From: Acidobacteria bacterium UBA7540
GTDB taxonomy: Bacteria > Acidobacteriota > Terriglobia > UBA7540
Direction: 5' to 3'
Assembly (NCBI GenBank): GCA_002478145.1
Contig: DLMI01000018.1
Location: 2,033-66,032, forward strand
Length of the DNA: 64,000 nucleotides
Numbering within the stretch: position 1 is the first letter of the stretch; each line of letters opens with the position of its first letter. This document shows positions 44,257-53,881 of this stretch, piece by piece. The notes under the pieces are model-generated. The model was not told the DNA's origin. It was given only the letters and a program-made list of their open reading frames with translations, and ran no database searches. The translations under genes were made by a program, and so were the position numbers.

Positions 44257-45717
44257 ATGCCTGTCGCCACTGAGGTTCGTGCCAAATACGAGGCCATAAT
44301 TGGTTTGGAGGCGCACGTCCAACTCCTGACCAAATCCAAGATCTTTTGCTCCTGTTCGACGCATTTCGGCGACCCACCCAATACGCACGTCTGTCCGGTG
44401 TGTCTTGGCTTGCCGGGGGCGCTGCCCGTCCTGAATCGTGAGGCAGTGACCATGGCCATGAAGGCTGCTATGGCGCTGAAGTGCGCCATCAATGCGCGTT
44501 CACGGTTTGCGCGCAAGAACTATTTCTATCCCGATCTGCCCAAGGGTTATCAAATCTCGCAATACGATGAACCGCTTTCCCAGGACGGCTGGATTGAGAT
44601 TGAGGTGGACGGGGCGCGAAAACGCGTCGGCATCACTCGCGTGCATTTAGAGGAGGACGCCGGGAAATCGCTGCATGAGGGGTTTCCCGATTCGGACCGC
44701 AATTCCTATATCGACCTGAACCGTTCGGGAGTTCCCCTGGTCGAGATTGTCAGCGAGCCCGACCTGCGCACTCCCGAGGAGTCTTATGACTACCTCACGC
44801 GCCTCAAGACGCTGTTGCTCTATCTCGAGGTTTCAAATTGCAACATGGAGGAAGGCAGCCTGCGTTGCGATGCGAACGTCAGCGTGCGGCCTGCCGGCGC
44901 CTCGGTTTTCGGCACGAAGACAGAAGTGAAGAATTTGAATTCCTTCCGGTTTCTAGAGAAGGCGCTCGAGTACGAGATCGAGCGGCAGATTGAAATTGTG
45001 GAAAGCGGTGGAACGATTCCACAGGAAACCCGCCTGTGGGATAGCCGCGAACAACGGACCTACGGAATGCGCTCGAAGGAGTTTGCGCACGACTACCGAT
45101 ATTTCCCGGAGCCCGACCTGCTGCCCGTGGTGATTACCGAAGAGTGGAAAGAAGAGGTCCGGCGCTCACTTCCCGAACTTCCCGAGGCGCGGCGGGAACG
45201 CTTTCTGCGTGACTACAGTTTGACCGATTACGATGCCGCTCAGCTTACTTCGTCAAAGGCCTTGGCGGACTATTACGAAGTGGTTGCGAAGGCTGGTGGG
45301 GAGCCGAAACTGGCCGCAAACTGGGTGCTGAGCGAGCTTCTTTACCTGCTCAAAGAAGCCAACAAAGAGATCACCGAATCGCCCATTGCGGCGAATGACC
45401 TCGCTAACTTGCTCAAGGCAATCAGCAAGGGAAGTGTCAGTGGCAAGATGGGGAAGGACATTCTGGTGCAGATGTTCACTACGGGCAAAACTGCGAGCCA
45501 GATCATCTCCGAGCAGAGTTTGGAACAGATTCAGGACGCCGAAAAGATCGCGGTCGTGGCGCGCGATATCATCGCCGCCAATCCAAAGCAGACGGAGCAA
45601 TATCGAAAGGGCAAGACCGCAACGCTGGGCTGGTTCGTTGGCCAGGTGATGAAGGCTACGCGCGGCCAGGCCAACCCGCAGTTGGTGCAGGAAGTTCTAA
45701 AGAAGGAGTTAGGGTAA
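44257..45717 (+). CDS. gatB: Aspartyl/glutamyl-tRNA amidotransferase subunit B
   Basis: 486 aa, a full-length GatB. The start region [39 protein letters not shown] (zinc-binding cysteines), the kinase-like core ([20 protein letters not shown]) and the C-terminal YqeY-like helical domain ([27 protein letters not shown]) are all present. With GatA and GatC it converts mischarged Glu-tRNA-Gln or Asp-tRNA-Asn. gatC and gatA are not adjacent. Confidence 0.97.
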   Translation: MPVATEVRAKYEAIIGLEAHVQLLTKSKIFCSCSTHFGDPPNTHVCPVCLGLPGALPVLNREAVTMAMKAAMALKCAINARSRFARKNYFYPDLPKGYQISQYDEPLSQDGWIEIEVDGARKRVGITRVHLEEDAGKSLHEGFPDSDRNSYIDLNRSGVPLVEIVSEPDLRTPEESYDYLTRLKTLLLYLEVSNCNMEEGSLRCDANVSVRPAGASVFGTKTEVKNLNSFRFLEKALEYEIERQIEIVESGGTIPQETRLWDSREQRTYGMRSKEFAHDYRYFPEPDLLPVVITEEWKEEVRRSLPELPEARRERFLRDYSLTDYDAAQLTSSKALADYYEVVAKAGGEPKLAANWVLSELLYLLKEANKEITESPIAANDLANLLKAISKGSVSGKMGKDILVQMFTTGKTASQIISEQSLEQIQDAEKIAVVARDIIAANPKQTEQYRKGKTATLGWFVGQVMKATRGQANPQLVQEVLKKELG

Positions 45718-45747
45718 GGCGGGGGCTCTGCATCTTAGAGCGTCCCC

Positions 45748-45855
45748 TCACTGTCATGCTGAGCGAAGCGAAGCATCTCGCCGTGCTGTTTGTCGGCGGA
45801 AAAGTCCAGAGCGAGATTCTTCGCTCCGCTCCGCTGCGCTCAGAATGACAGGCTG
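45748..45855. repeat. REP-like palindrome
   Basis: CTGTCATGCTGAGCGAAGCGAAGCATCTCG and GAGCGAGATTCTTCGCTCCGCTCCGCTGCGCTCAGAATGACAG are imperfect inverted arms, of the same family as the 23234-23326 core and 52418-52505. Located between gatB and the peroxiredoxin gene. Confidence 0.6.
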
Positions 45856-45932
45856 GCAGATGAGGCCGCATGATCGAGGGAGTCGAGTACTTGAATCCAT
45901 TCAAGGTGGAATTGTTAGGAAAGGAGTAGTCT

Positions 45933-46415
45933 ATGCTTAAGATTGGTGACGAGGCCCCGGATTTTTCTCTGCCATCAGATTCGGGTGCAAACGTGAGCCT
46001 GAAAGATTTCAAGGGGCACACCCTGGTCCTCTATTTCTTCCCCAAAGCCGACACCCCGGGTTGAACCAGCGAGGCGAACCAGTTCCGTGACGCCGAGAAA
46101 GAACTGGAAAAGCTGGGAGCAAGAGTCCTGGGGATGAGTGGTGACGCCGTCGAGGCGCTTCAGAAGTTCAAGGCCAAGTACAAGCTGAATTTCCCCTTGG
46201 CCGGCGACACCACCCACAAGACCCTGGAAGCTTATGGCGTGTGGCAGGAAAAGAACCTCTATGGAAAGAAATCGATGGGTATTGCAAGGACAACGTATGT
46301 TATCGACGGTAAAAGCAAAATAACGCACGTCTTTCCAAAGGTAAAAGTTGATGGCCACATCCAGGAAGTCCTGGCGGCGTTGCGGCCATGCGCCGGGGCC
46401 GTGAAAAGATTTTGA
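45933..46415 (+). CDS. Bcp-type peroxiredoxin with in-frame TGA at the peroxidatic cysteine (probable selenoprotein)
   Basis: ATG at 45933 follows AGGAAAGGAG. Reading through the single TGA at 46062-46064 (codon 44) gives a continuous 160-aa protein: LKIGDEAPDFSLPSDSGANV, LVLYFFPKADTPG-U-TSEANQFRD, GARVLGMSGDAVEALQKF, YGKKSMGIARTTYVID. The TGA stands exactly where the family has its peroxidatic cysteine (DTPGCT). The resolving cysteine five positions on is Asn, so a one-residue mechanism is expected. Selenoprotein peroxiredoxins are known, so selenocysteine is the best reading. Reduces peroxides in the cytosol. The last ten residues (PCAGAVKRF) look like a frame extension. The alternative is a nonsense mutation in a decaying gene. 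Confidence 0.82.
46079..46107 (+). promoter_or_regulatory. Candidate bacterial SECIS hairpin
   Basis: CCAGTTC (46079-46085) and GAACTGG (46101-46107) form a perfect 7-bp stem around a 15-base loop, 14 bases after the TGA. The loop has GT near its 5' side. Distance and loop match the general shape of bacterial SECIS elements, which sit in the coding sequence 3' of the UGA. Confidence 0.55.
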
Positions 46416-46549
46416 AGAGCCGCAGGTCCAGGCGACCAGTGGTCACCGTCGAATGGTACCTGCGCTACCAAGCTCGGACCTACGCGCTCGCAGCCTCGGT
46501 CGGAATGCGACCGAATCTGCCCCACCTCCGTGGCACGCCTCGTCAGAAA

Positions 46550-46774
46550 GTGAAGACCGGCCGGTACAACTCGGCGAGCAAAGTGGTCCGCGAGGCACTG
46601 CGGCTTTTTGAAGAGAGGGACCGGATTCGGGAGCTCCAGATCCAGGAGCTCCGGAAGAAAATCAACAGGGGCGGGGCTTCTCTCGAACGCGGTGAGGCGT
46701 TGGACGGAGAAGAATTCTTCAGGGCTCTCGGGCGAGAAGAACGAGAATTGGCGCGAAAGCGCAAACCGGCATAG
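46550..46774 (+). pseudogene. ParD-like antitoxin, frameshifted
   Basis: The frame from 46550 reads VKTGRYNSASKVVREALRLF then a long helix (ERDRIRELQIQELRKKINRG), the ribbon-helix-helix and C-terminal part of ParD antitoxins. The preceding residues RLVRKK that normally join it lie in another frame (ending at a TGA at 46550-46552), so the N-terminal strand is lost by frameshift near 46549. No ParE toxin follows. Confidence 0.6.
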
Positions 46775-46797
46775 AGACTCACCTGCGCACTGGCCTC

Positions 46798-46824
46798 TTG
46801 ACAATGTGACACAAAATGTGTCAC
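46798..46824 (+). promoter_or_regulatory. Promoter and palindromic operator of the VapBC-like pair
   Basis: TTGACA (46798-46803) overlaps the region of a perfect palindrome, GTGACACA (46806-46813) and TGTGTCAC (46817-46824) with a three-base spacer, ending ten bases before the antitoxin ATG. The geometry suits autorepression by the antitoxin or toxin-antitoxin complex. Confidence 0.55.
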
Positions 46825-46833
46825 GATGGCATC

Positions 46834-47076
46834 ATGCCTAACGTAAACATTCGCCAACTCCGGGACACCCGGCGGCTGAAGGCTTGGCTGCGCGCCGGCA
46901 AGACCGTTGAACTGCGGGAGCGAGACAAGGTTATCGCTCGCATCGTTCCGGTGGCTTCGCCTGCACAACCCCGCAAGTATCCAGACTTCGCCGCCATGCG
47001 CCGGGAGATTTTTGGCGACCGCATCCTTCCCGGGGCGGACTTGCTGATCGAGGAGCGGGAGCGATCACGCTATTGA
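46834..47076 (+). CDS. Antitoxin of a PIN-toxin pair (Phd/VapB-like)
   Basis: 80 aa from ATG at 46834. The N-terminal part (MPNVNIRQLRDTRRLKAWLR then GKTVELRERDKVIARIVPVA) is the Phd/YefM-type DNA-binding fold; the C-terminal arm (about 50-80, acidic/basic and Pro-rich) should wrap the toxin. The toxin gene begins 4 bases before its end. Palindromic operator just upstream. Confidence 0.85.
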   Translation: MPNVNIRQLRDTRRLKAWLRAGKTVELRERDKVIARIVPVASPAQPRKYPDFAAMRREIFGDRILPGADLLIEERERSRY

Positions 47077-47498
47077 GCACCTACGCCGATACGAGCTTCT
47101 TGGTTTCGCTCTACATCCCAGACCGGCACTCACCAGAGGCCGAGCACCGTATGGCTTTCGGTCCGGTCGTGTGGCTGACACCCTTTCACGTGGCCGAGTG
47201 GACCCATGCCATTGAGCAGCACTTTTTTCGGAAGCTGGTGTCGCGAAGCGAGGCGGACCGGTTACATGAGCGGTTTCAGCGACACCGGGAGAGCGGCTTG
47301 TGGGTGGAAGTCGCTCTGCCGGAGTCGGCCTTTGACGTTTGCACCCAACTGGCCCGCCGTCACGGAGCCCGGCTGGGCCTACGCACTCTCGACACCTTGC
47401 ACGTGGCCTCGGCGCTCGAGCTGAAGGCCGAGCGCTTCTGGACCTTTGACGAGCGGCAGAAGAGGTTAGCGCGGACCGTGGGCCTGAAAACCGCCTGA
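47073..47498 (+). CDS. PIN-domain toxin (VapC-like ribonuclease)
   Basis: 141 aa from TTG at 47073, overlapping the antitoxin stop (TTGA). PIN acidic residues are visible: D6 in YADTSFLVSLY, E near 41 in HVAEWTHAIEQ, D in GLRTLDTLHVASAL and D in TFDERQKRLA. Metal-dependent RNase held inactive by the upstream antitoxin; cleaves RNA when free. Complete in length, so probably functional. Confidence 0.9.
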   Translation: MSTYADTSFLVSLYIPDRHSPEAEHRMAFGPVVWLTPFHVAEWTHAIEQHFFRKLVSRSEADRLHERFQRHRESGLWVEVALPESAFDVCTQLARRHGARLGLRTLDTLHVASALELKAERFWTFDERQKRLARTVGLKTA

Positions 47499-47769
47499 CA
47501 CGGGGAAGAAGGACTGGGTGCGGGTTTCGGGTGTCAAGCAACGGGGGCTAGGGGCTGGGGTCTGGGTGCTGGGGCAACTTTGAATTCCATGGTGAATTCT
47601 GAATGGCCTGCTTCCTCTTCCCCACCGCCAACTGCCTTCTGTATAATGCCGGCTGCTGCCTGCCTTCAGCCCTTCCCCATTCCCTGGCTTCCGGTCCCCA
47701 GCCCCTAGCCCCCAGTCCCTAGTCCCCAGAATATCCCAGCAGGTGGCGCTTTGGCTTTTTCAGTGGAGG
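47499..47769. repeat. Low-complexity repeats between vapC and the flavoprotein gene
   Basis: CTAGGGGCTGGGGTCTGGGTGCTGGGG near 47548-47575 and CCCCAGCCCCTAGCCCCCAGTCCCTAGTCCCCAG near 47696-47730 are mutually complementary runs and could form a very long, weak stem. No gene is visible. Confidence 0.5.
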
Positions 47770-48780
47770 TTACAAGGGAACACCTTTCATGGAATAGGAG
47801 CTGAGGACGCGCACATAGTTAGCCCGTTGGAAGGCGGCTGGGTCGGCCACAGCGCGTTGGCTCATGCTGCCCTGCATTTGACGTATGGATTCGTATTCGT
47901 GTTCTTCCATCCAGGCAAGCATGTCTTTGCGCAGGGTGGCGAGGTGGCCGATGCCGTTCCGAAGCAGTGCAGAGGCCATTGCCACCACGCGCGCGCCAGC
48001 CATCATCGCTTTCAAAACATCCGCAGCGGTATGCACGCCGCCGGTGATGGCGAGATCGGCCTTGACGTGCCCGAACAGGATGGCGACCCAATTCAATCGC
48101 AGCAGCAGTTCGTGCGAGGTGCTGAGCAGGAGGTTGGGCACCACCTCGAGGTTTTCCAGGTCGAAGTCGGGCTGGTAAAAGCGGTTGAAGAGAACCAGAG
48201 CGTCGGCGCCGGCCTGGTCCAGGCGCTTGGCCATATTGGGGAGCGAGCTGAAGTAGGCGCTGATCTTCACGGCCACCGGAATGTGCAGGCTGGATTTCAC
48301 CTCGGAGACGAGGTCGCAATACAGCTTTTCGACTTCCTCCCCAGTCAGCTCTGTGCTGGTGGGGATGTAGTAGATGTTCAACTCGAGGGCATCCGCGCCG
48401 GCCTCCTGAATCTTCCTGGCATATTGGATCCAGCCGCCGATGGACGAGCCGTTGAGGCTGCCGATGATGGGGATTCCGACCGCCGCCTTGGCGCGCCGGA
48501 CGTGCTCACAATAGCCGTCCGGACCAAGGTTGTATCCTGTCATGTCAGGGAAATAGGTGAGTGATTCGGCGAAGCTTTCCGTGCCTTGCTGGAGAAACAG
48601 GTTGAGTTCGGAGCTTTCGACATTGATCTGTTCCTCGAAGAGCGAGGGCAGCACGATTGCCGCAGCGCCGCTATCCTCCATCCGCCGGAGATTCCTGAGC
48701 TCTTCGGCGAGTGGGGAAGCAGATACGACCAGGGGGTTTTTCAAGTTGAGCCCGTGATAGGTAGTGGAAAGGTCAATCAT
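47770..48780 (-). CDS. Dihydroorotate-dehydrogenase-like flavoprotein
   Basis: 336 aa. TIM-barrel flavoprotein of the PyrD family: [88 protein letters not shown] (FMN phosphate site). Pyrimidine synthesis is possible, but the one-base overlap with nifJ suggests an oxidoreductase accessory to the ferredoxin system; a PyrD-like neighbour of nifJ is common in several bacterial lineages. Confidence 0.85.
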   Translation of the reverse strand: MIDLSTTYHGLNLKNPLVVSASPLAEELRNLRRMEDSGAAAIVLPSLFEEQINVESSELNLFLQQGTESFAESLTYFPDMTGYNLGPDGYCEHVRRAKAAVGIPIIGSLNGSSIGGWIQYARKIQEAGADALELNIYYIPTSTELTGEEVEKLYCDLVSEVKSSLHIPVAVKISAYFSSLPNMAKRLDQAGADALVLFNRFYQPDFDLENLEVVPNLLLSTSHELLLRLNWVAILFGHVKADLAITGGVHTAADVLKAMMAGARVVAMASALLRNGIGHLATLRKDMLAWMEEHEYESIRQMQGSMSQRAVADPAAFQRANYVRVLSSYSMKGVPL

Positions 48781-51700
48781 TATTTCGCCTCCTTCGCCGC
48801 GCCATTCATCGGCATAGCGGCCATGTTTTGGTAAACTCGCCAGCGGTTCCGAACGTCTTCCTCAGCAAATTGCAGCAATAGCTTGGCAGCCTGGGGATCG
48901 CTGAGTGTCAACATGGTGTAGCGCGTCTCGTTGTAGATGTATTTCTCCAGCGGCAATGCCGGGGGCTTGGAATCAAGCTGGAAGGGGTTCTTCCCCAGCC
49001 TGGCCAAGTCCGGATTGTATCGGTAGAGAGGCCAGTAACCCGACAGGACGGCGGCCTTCTGCTGGTCGAGGCCATGGACAAGGTCGTAGCCATGAGCGAT
49101 GCAATGACTGTAAGCGATGAGCAGTGACGGGCCATCATAGGCTTCCGCCTCGAGGAAGGCCTTGAGCGTGTGCATGTCACTCGAGCCCATAGCGACCGCC
49201 GCGACGTAAACGTTGCCATAGCTCATGGCCATCAAGCCCAGGTCTTTCTTGGGTCGGGGTTTTCCCCCCGCCGCGAACTTCGCCACGGCGCCGCGCGGAG
49301 TAGCCTTGGACATCTGTCCGCCCGTGTTCGAGTAAACCTCGGTGTCGAGCACCAAGACGTTCACGTTGCGGCCGGAAGCCAGGACGTGATCGAGCCCGCC
49401 GTAGCCGATGTCATAGGCCCAGCCGTCCCCGCCCACAATCCAAACGCTCTTCCTGACCAGGGCGTCGGCAAGGCTCGCGAGGTCGCGGGCTTCCGGTGTC
49501 TTCATCCCGGCGAGTTTGGCGTGCAGCGCCCTCACTCGCTCGCGTTGCTGCTGGATGCCGGACTCCGTCGTCTGGTCGGCGCTCAGGATTGACTTGACGA
49601 GCTCGTCCTCGAGGTTGGAGGAGAGTCGCGTCAGTAACTCGCGCGCGTACTCGGTTTGCTTGTCGAGCGCCAGCCGCAAGCCCATGCCGAACTCGGCATT
49701 GTCTTCAAACAAGGAGTTCGTCCACGCCGGGCCACGTCCGTCAGGGTTCTGTGCGTAGGGGGTAGTGGGCAGGTTGCCGCCGTAAATGGACGAGCAGCCG
49801 GTGGCGTTGGCGATGAGGGCGCGGTCGCCGAAGAGTTGGCTCATCAACTTGACGTAGGGCGTCTCGCCACAACCGGCGCAGGCCCCGGAGAATTCAAACA
49901 GCGGTTGCAGCAACTGCACGTCCTTGACCTGCCCCAGGCTGAGGGTGCGCCGGTCAGCTTCCGGTAGCCTGAGGAAGAAGTTCCAGTTGTCGCGTTCGGC
50001 TTCGCGGAGCGGCGGTTGGGGGGCCATGTTAATTGCCTTGTGCTTGACCTCGCTCTTGCTCTTCACCGGGCAGACTTGAACGCACAGGGTACAGCCGGTG
50101 CAATCTTCCGGCGCCACCTGGAGCGTGTACTTCAATTCCTTGAATTCCTTCCAGCGCGCCGCAGAGGACTTGAAGGTCGGGGGCGCGTTTTTCAGAAGCG
50201 CGGGATCGTAAATCTTGGCGCGAACCACGGCATGGGGGCAGACCAGGATGCACTTGCCGCACTGGATACAGATCTCTTCATCCCACACCGGAATATCGAG
50301 CGCGATGTTCCGTTTCTCCCACTGGGCGGTGGCGCTGGGGAAAGTGCCATCGATCGGCATAGCGCTCACCGGCAGGTCGTCGCCTTCGCCGGCGATGATC
50401 TTGGCAAGCACTTTCTGCACAAACTCCGGAGCTTCTTCCGGCACCGCACGCCGCAAGTCAAAAGCGCTGGACACTCGATCCGGAACCTTGACCTCGTGCA
50501 AGTGGTTGACGGCGTGATCTACCGCGGCAAAATTCTTCTGTACGATGGCTTCGCCGCGCTTTCCGTACGTTTTCTCGATGGCGTGCTTGATGGCCTGAAT
50601 AGCCTCGTCGCGCGGAAGGATGCCGCTGATCGCGAAGAAACAAGTTTGCATCACGGTGTTGATGCGGCCGCCCATACCGGCGTCGCGAGCCACCTTGACA
50701 GCGTCGATCACAAAGAAGCGAAGTTTCTTCTTGATGATTTCTTCTTGCGTGGTCCGCGGCAGGTTGTCCCAGACTTCTTCCGGGCCAAAGGGGCTATTGA
50801 GCAAGAACGTGGCCCCGGGTTGTGCGGCCTTTAACATATCGAGCCGCTCGAGGAAGCTGAACTGGTGGCAGGCCACGAAGTTGGCCTTGGAAATCAGGTA
50901 AGTGGAATGAATCGGTTTGGGACCAAAGCGCAGGTGAGAGATGGTGACAGCGCCGGATTTCTTCGAGTCGTATACGAAGTAACCTTGAGCGTAGTTGTCC
51001 GTATCCTCGCCAATGATCTTGATCGAGTTCTTATTGGCGCCGACCGTACCATCCGCACCGAGGCCGTAGAACATCGCGCGAACCGTCTTTGGATCTTCGG
51101 TCGAAAAAGCCGGGTCGTATTCGAGGCTGGTGTGGGAGACGTCGTCCTCGATGCCCACGGTGAAGTGGTTGCGAGGCTTCTCCTTGAGCATCTCGTCGAA
51201 GACGGCCTTGACCATTGCCGGTGTGAACTCCTTCGAGGAGAGCCCATAGCGTCCGCCAATGATTCGCGGATAGGTCTTGAAAGGTGTCTTGCCAGTTGCG
51301 ATTCCTTCGCTTACTGCCGTCGCGACGTCAACATAGAGTGGTTCACCGGGGCTGCCGGGTTCCTTTGTGCGGTCCAGGGTGGCGAGGGTTTTCACGGTCG
51401 CGGGGAGTGAGTTGACGAAGTGCTCGATCGAGAAAGGACGATACAGCCGCACTTTCAGGACACCCACCTTCTCCCCGCGCGCGGTGAGGTGTTCGACGGT
51501 TTCCTGAGCGGCTTCGGCTCCCGATCCCATCAGGATGACGACCCGCTCGGCATCCGGCGCGCCAACGTAGTCGAAGAGATGATAGGCACGTCCCACGAGG
51601 CGCGCGAATTTATCCATCTCTTCCTGGACGATGGCCGGGCAGGCTTCGTAGAACGGGTTCACGGTCTCACGCTCTTGGAAGAAAACGTCGGGGTTCTGGG

Positions 51701-52355
51701 CGGTGCCGCGGATGAACGGGTGATCCGGCGACAAGGCGCGCTTCCGATGCGCCTGGACGAGCTCTTCGTCAATCATGGCCAGCATATCTTCGTTGGTTAA
51801 CTCCTCGACCTTGGCGACTTCGTGCGAGGTTCGAAAGCCGTCGAAGAAGTGCAGGAAGGGCACGCGAGCCCGCAGGGTGGCGGCCTGCGCGAGCAGAGCA
51901 AAATCCATCACTTCCTGCACCGAGTTTGAGGCGATCAGGGCGAAGCCCGTCTGGCGGGTCGCCATCACGTCGCTGTGGTCTCCGAAGATGGAGAGCGCAT
52001 GCGTTGCCAGGGTCCTTGCGGAAACGTGGAACACGGTGGGAGTGAGTTCCCCAGCGATTTTGTACATGTTGGGGATCATCAAGAGCAGGCCTTGCGAGGC
52101 CGTAAAGGTGGTGGCGAGAGACCCGGCTTGCAGTGCCCCATGGAGAGCCCCCGCGGCCCCGCCCTCGCTCTGCATTTCGACCACGCGAGGTATAGTGCCC
52201 CAGAGGTTTGGTTTACTTTCTGCCGACCATTGGTCCGCCCACTCGCCCATGGGGGAGGACGGTGTGATGGGGTAAATGGCAATGACCTCGTTGACCCGGA
52301 AGGCCGCGTAGGCCGCTGCTTCGTTGCCGTCTATAGTTACTTTGCTTCTTGTCAT
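48780..52355 (-). CDS. nifJ: Pyruvate:ferredoxin (flavodoxin) oxidoreductase
   Basis: 1191 aa from ATG at 52355 with GGAG at correct spacing; starts at 52361 or 52451 are less likely. All domains in order: TPP-pyrimidine half ([20 protein letters not shown]), domain III, gamma (about 415-625), a double [4Fe-4S] ferredoxin ([14 protein letters not shown] and [14 protein letters not shown]), and the TPP-binding half ([27 protein letters not shown]). Oxidises pyruvate to acetyl-CoA and reduces ferredoxin or flavodoxin, oxygen-sensitive. Co-transcribed with the PyrD-like gene. Confidence 0.96.
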   Translation of the reverse strand: MTRSKVTIDGNEAAAYAAFRVNEVIAIYPITPSSPMGEWADQWSAESKPNLWGTIPRVVEMQSEGGAAGALHGALQAGSLATTFTASQGLLLMIPNMYKIAGELTPTVFHVSARTLATHALSIFGDHSDVMATRQTGFALIASNSVQEVMDFALLAQAATLRARVPFLHFFDGFRTSHEVAKVEELTNEDMLAMIDEELVQAHRKRALSPDHPFIRGTAQNPDVFFQERETVNPFYEACPAIVQEEMDKFARLVGRAYHLFDYVGAPDAERVVILMGSGAEAAQETVEHLTARGEKVGVLKVRLYRPFSIEHFVNSLPATVKTLATLDRTKEPGSPGEPLYVDVATAVSEGIATGKTPFKTYPRIIGGRYGLSSKEFTPAMVKAVFDEMLKEKPRNHFTVGIEDDVSHTSLEYDPAFSTEDPKTVRAMFYGLGADGTVGANKNSIKIIGEDTDNYAQGYFVYDSKKSGAVTISHLRFGPKPIHSTYLISKANFVACHQFSFLERLDMLKAAQPGATFLLNSPFGPEEVWDNLPRTTQEEIIKKKLRFFVIDAVKVARDAGMGGRINTVMQTCFFAISGILPRDEAIQAIKHAIEKTYGKRGEAIVQKNFAAVDHAVNHLHEVKVPDRVSSAFDLRRAVPEEAPEFVQKVLAKIIAGEGDDLPVSAMPIDGTFPSATAQWEKRNIALDIPVWDEEICIQCGKCILVCPHAVVRAKIYDPALLKNAPPTFKSSAARWKEFKELKYTLQVAPEDCTGCTLCVQVCPVKSKSEVKHKAINMAPQPPLREAERDNWNFFLRLPEADRRTLSLGQVKDVQLLQPLFEFSGACAGCGETPYVKLMSQLFGDRALIANATGCSSIYGGNLPTTPYAQNPDGRGPAWTNSLFEDNAEFGMGLRLALDKQTEYARELLTRLSSNLEDELVKSILSADQTTESGIQQQRERVRALHAKLAGMKTPEARDLASLADALVRKSVWIVGGDGWAYDIGYGGLDHVLASGRNVNVLVLDTEVYSNTGGQMSKATPRGAVAKFAAGGKPRPKKDLGLMAMSYGNVYVAAVAMGSSDMHTLKAFLEAEAYDGPSLLIAYSHCIAHGYDLVHGLDQQKAAVLSGYWPLYRYNPDLARLGKNPFQLDSKPPALPLEKYIYNETRYTMLTLSDPQAAKLLLQFAEEDVRNRWRVYQNMAAMPMNGAAKEAK

Positions 52356-52364
52356 TAGCATTGC

Positions 52365-52528
52365 TCCATTCGGTTCTGAAATGAACAGGTGATTGTTTTC
52401 AAACTTAGCGCCAGAGCGAGATTCCTCGCGGAGTTTACCCTGAGCGGGCATACCGAGATCCTTCGCTGCGCTCAGGATGACAGCGAAGGGCTCGGAATGA
52501 CAGCCTGGACGGGTTTTTCAGCAGCCCG
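52365..52528. repeat. REP-like palindromic sequence
   Basis: GCGAGATTCCTCGCGGAGTTTACCCTGAGCG.. and ..GATCCTTCGCTGCGCTCAGGATGACAGC are imperfect inverted arms of the same family as 23234-23326 and 45748-45855. It lies between korB and nifJ and replaces any operon spacer. Confidence 0.6.
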
Positions 52529-53881
52529 CTAGGACACGGCCACACCTCCTTGACTTGCCAGGGTCTTCCCAACCCGCAATGCCGCTGCAACATCCTCGCG
52601 GCGCTCGACAGGAAGCGAGGCAACCACGGCGTCCCACGCCGCGCTGGGGACGACTGGTTCCATGCCCAGCCAGAATGCAAGCGCAGCTAGTGCGGCGCGC
52701 TTAGGCGTCGCCTCACGCCGGAAGGGTTGCCGGAGCAGCCGGCCCGTTACATTGGAAATCTCAAGCTCGGCATCAACGAGCAGAAGTGTCCTTGGCGTCA
52801 ATTGAGCCAACGTCCCGTTAGCCCGGAGCTCATTCCATCCGTCCTGACTCACTCCGATGACGACATCGACACTTTCCATCCCGGTGTACTCAATGGGCTG
52901 TGGGCTCAAGCAAATCTCGGAAAGGGAGAATCCGGAACCCTGCGTCACTGGGTTGTCGTTCTTTTGTGTACTGTAGAGCCCCACGGACAACGCTGCCCGG
53001 CATAAGAGAGCCGCCGATGATTGCACTCTTTCCCCCGCCGTGCCCGCAATCACGATGTGCAGCGGGTTGGCGAGGCCACTTTTGACAGATAGCTCTGGGA
53101 CCTGGGGGCGAGACTTTGCCGGGGGACGGGATTCCATTTCGTGGCGGTAAAGTGCGCCAAATGTGGGGCGCTCCTGCTGCGCTTCCATCCGCCCGATCGA
53201 GTACCCTTGACGGCTGACGACCTCGCGGAGTGCGTTTCCCGTTGCCTTGTTCCTGAGTGTGCCATAGCCCGTGCAAGTCTCCAGAATCTCGACCAGAGAG
53301 AATCCAGGAAAATCGATCGCCTCGGCAATAACCGCACCCAGGTTGCTATCCGTGGCAAACTGGCGGGCCAAAAACCCGGCGTGCGCGGTTCGGAGAAGCG
53401 CGAGGAGATCGAGCGGCGGGATACAGTTTCCTTCCGGCGTAGTGGCCGTAATCCAGTTAAGGGGTGTAAAGGCCGAATGCTGGCCCCCCGTCATCCCAAA
53501 CAGGAAGTTGTTATGAACCAGTACCGTGACGTCCACATTTAACTGGGCCGCATGAACCAAATGCAACAAGCCGATCATGGCCCCGCCGTCGCCAATCATG
53601 ACGATGGGCTTCAAGCCCTTGGTGGGGAGCATCATCTCAGCCAAGGCCATGCCTGTAGCTATGGCGGTCGAACGACCGTGAGTAGTGTGGACAGTATGCA
53701 GGTAGGGGAAGAGACCGTCCGCTAGGCCCACGCAGCCGATGTCGGTGGTGAGCACCACCGAACGAGGTGGCAGGCCGAGCCCTTCGAGCGCGTGGCTCAG
53801 TTGACGTACCACCAGCGCGTGGCCGCATCCCTTACAGTAGGGAAGCTTTGCGTCGCTCGCCAGGTAGGTGGAGTTTCCCAT
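52529..53881 (-). CDS. 2-oxoacid:acceptor oxidoreductase, beta-gamma fusion
   Basis: 450 aa from ATG at 53881, one base overlapping the alpha stop (TGATG). Residues 1-270 are the beta (TPP-binding) subunit: YCKGCGHALVVRQL, TTDIGCVGLADGLF, MIGDGGAMIGLLHLVHAA and VEILETCTGYGTLRN, with the cysteines of the [4Fe-4S] cluster. From about 275 to the end is a gamma-type domain (HIVIAGTAGERVQSSAALLC, VGLYSTQKNDNP), usually a separate protein or fused to alpha. The fusion to beta is unusual. Substrate probably 2-oxoglutarate or another 2-oxoacid. Confidence 0.88.
   Translation of the reverse strand: MGNSTYLASDAKLPYCKGCGHALVVRQLSHALEGLGLPPRSVVLTTDIGCVGLADGLFPYLHTVHTTHGRSTAIATGMALAEMMLPTKGLKPIVMIGDGGAMIGLLHLVHAAQLNVDVTVLVHNNFLFGMTGGQHSAFTPLNWITATTPEGNCIPPLDLLALLRTAHAGFLARQFATDSNLGAVIAEAIDFPGFSLVEILETCTGYGTLRNKATGNALREVVSRQGYSIGRMEAQQERPTFGALYRHEMESRPPAKSRPQVPELSVKSGLANPLHIVIAGTAGERVQSSAALLCRAALSVGLYSTQKNDNPVTQGSGFSLSEICLSPQPIEYTGMESVDVVIGVSQDGWNELRANGTLAQLTPRTLLLVDAELEISNVTGRLLRQPFRREATPKRAALAALAFWLGMEPVVPSAAWDAVVASLPVERREDVAAALRVGKTLASQGGVAVS

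Noticed and set aside
50016..50834. Long open frames antisense to nifJ (for example 272 codons)
   Set aside because: They are the complementary frame of a GC-rich real gene, with no ribosome-binding site or domain; the same applies to 55596-56687 opposite the M28 peptidase and 26351-27364 opposite the CubicO gene.
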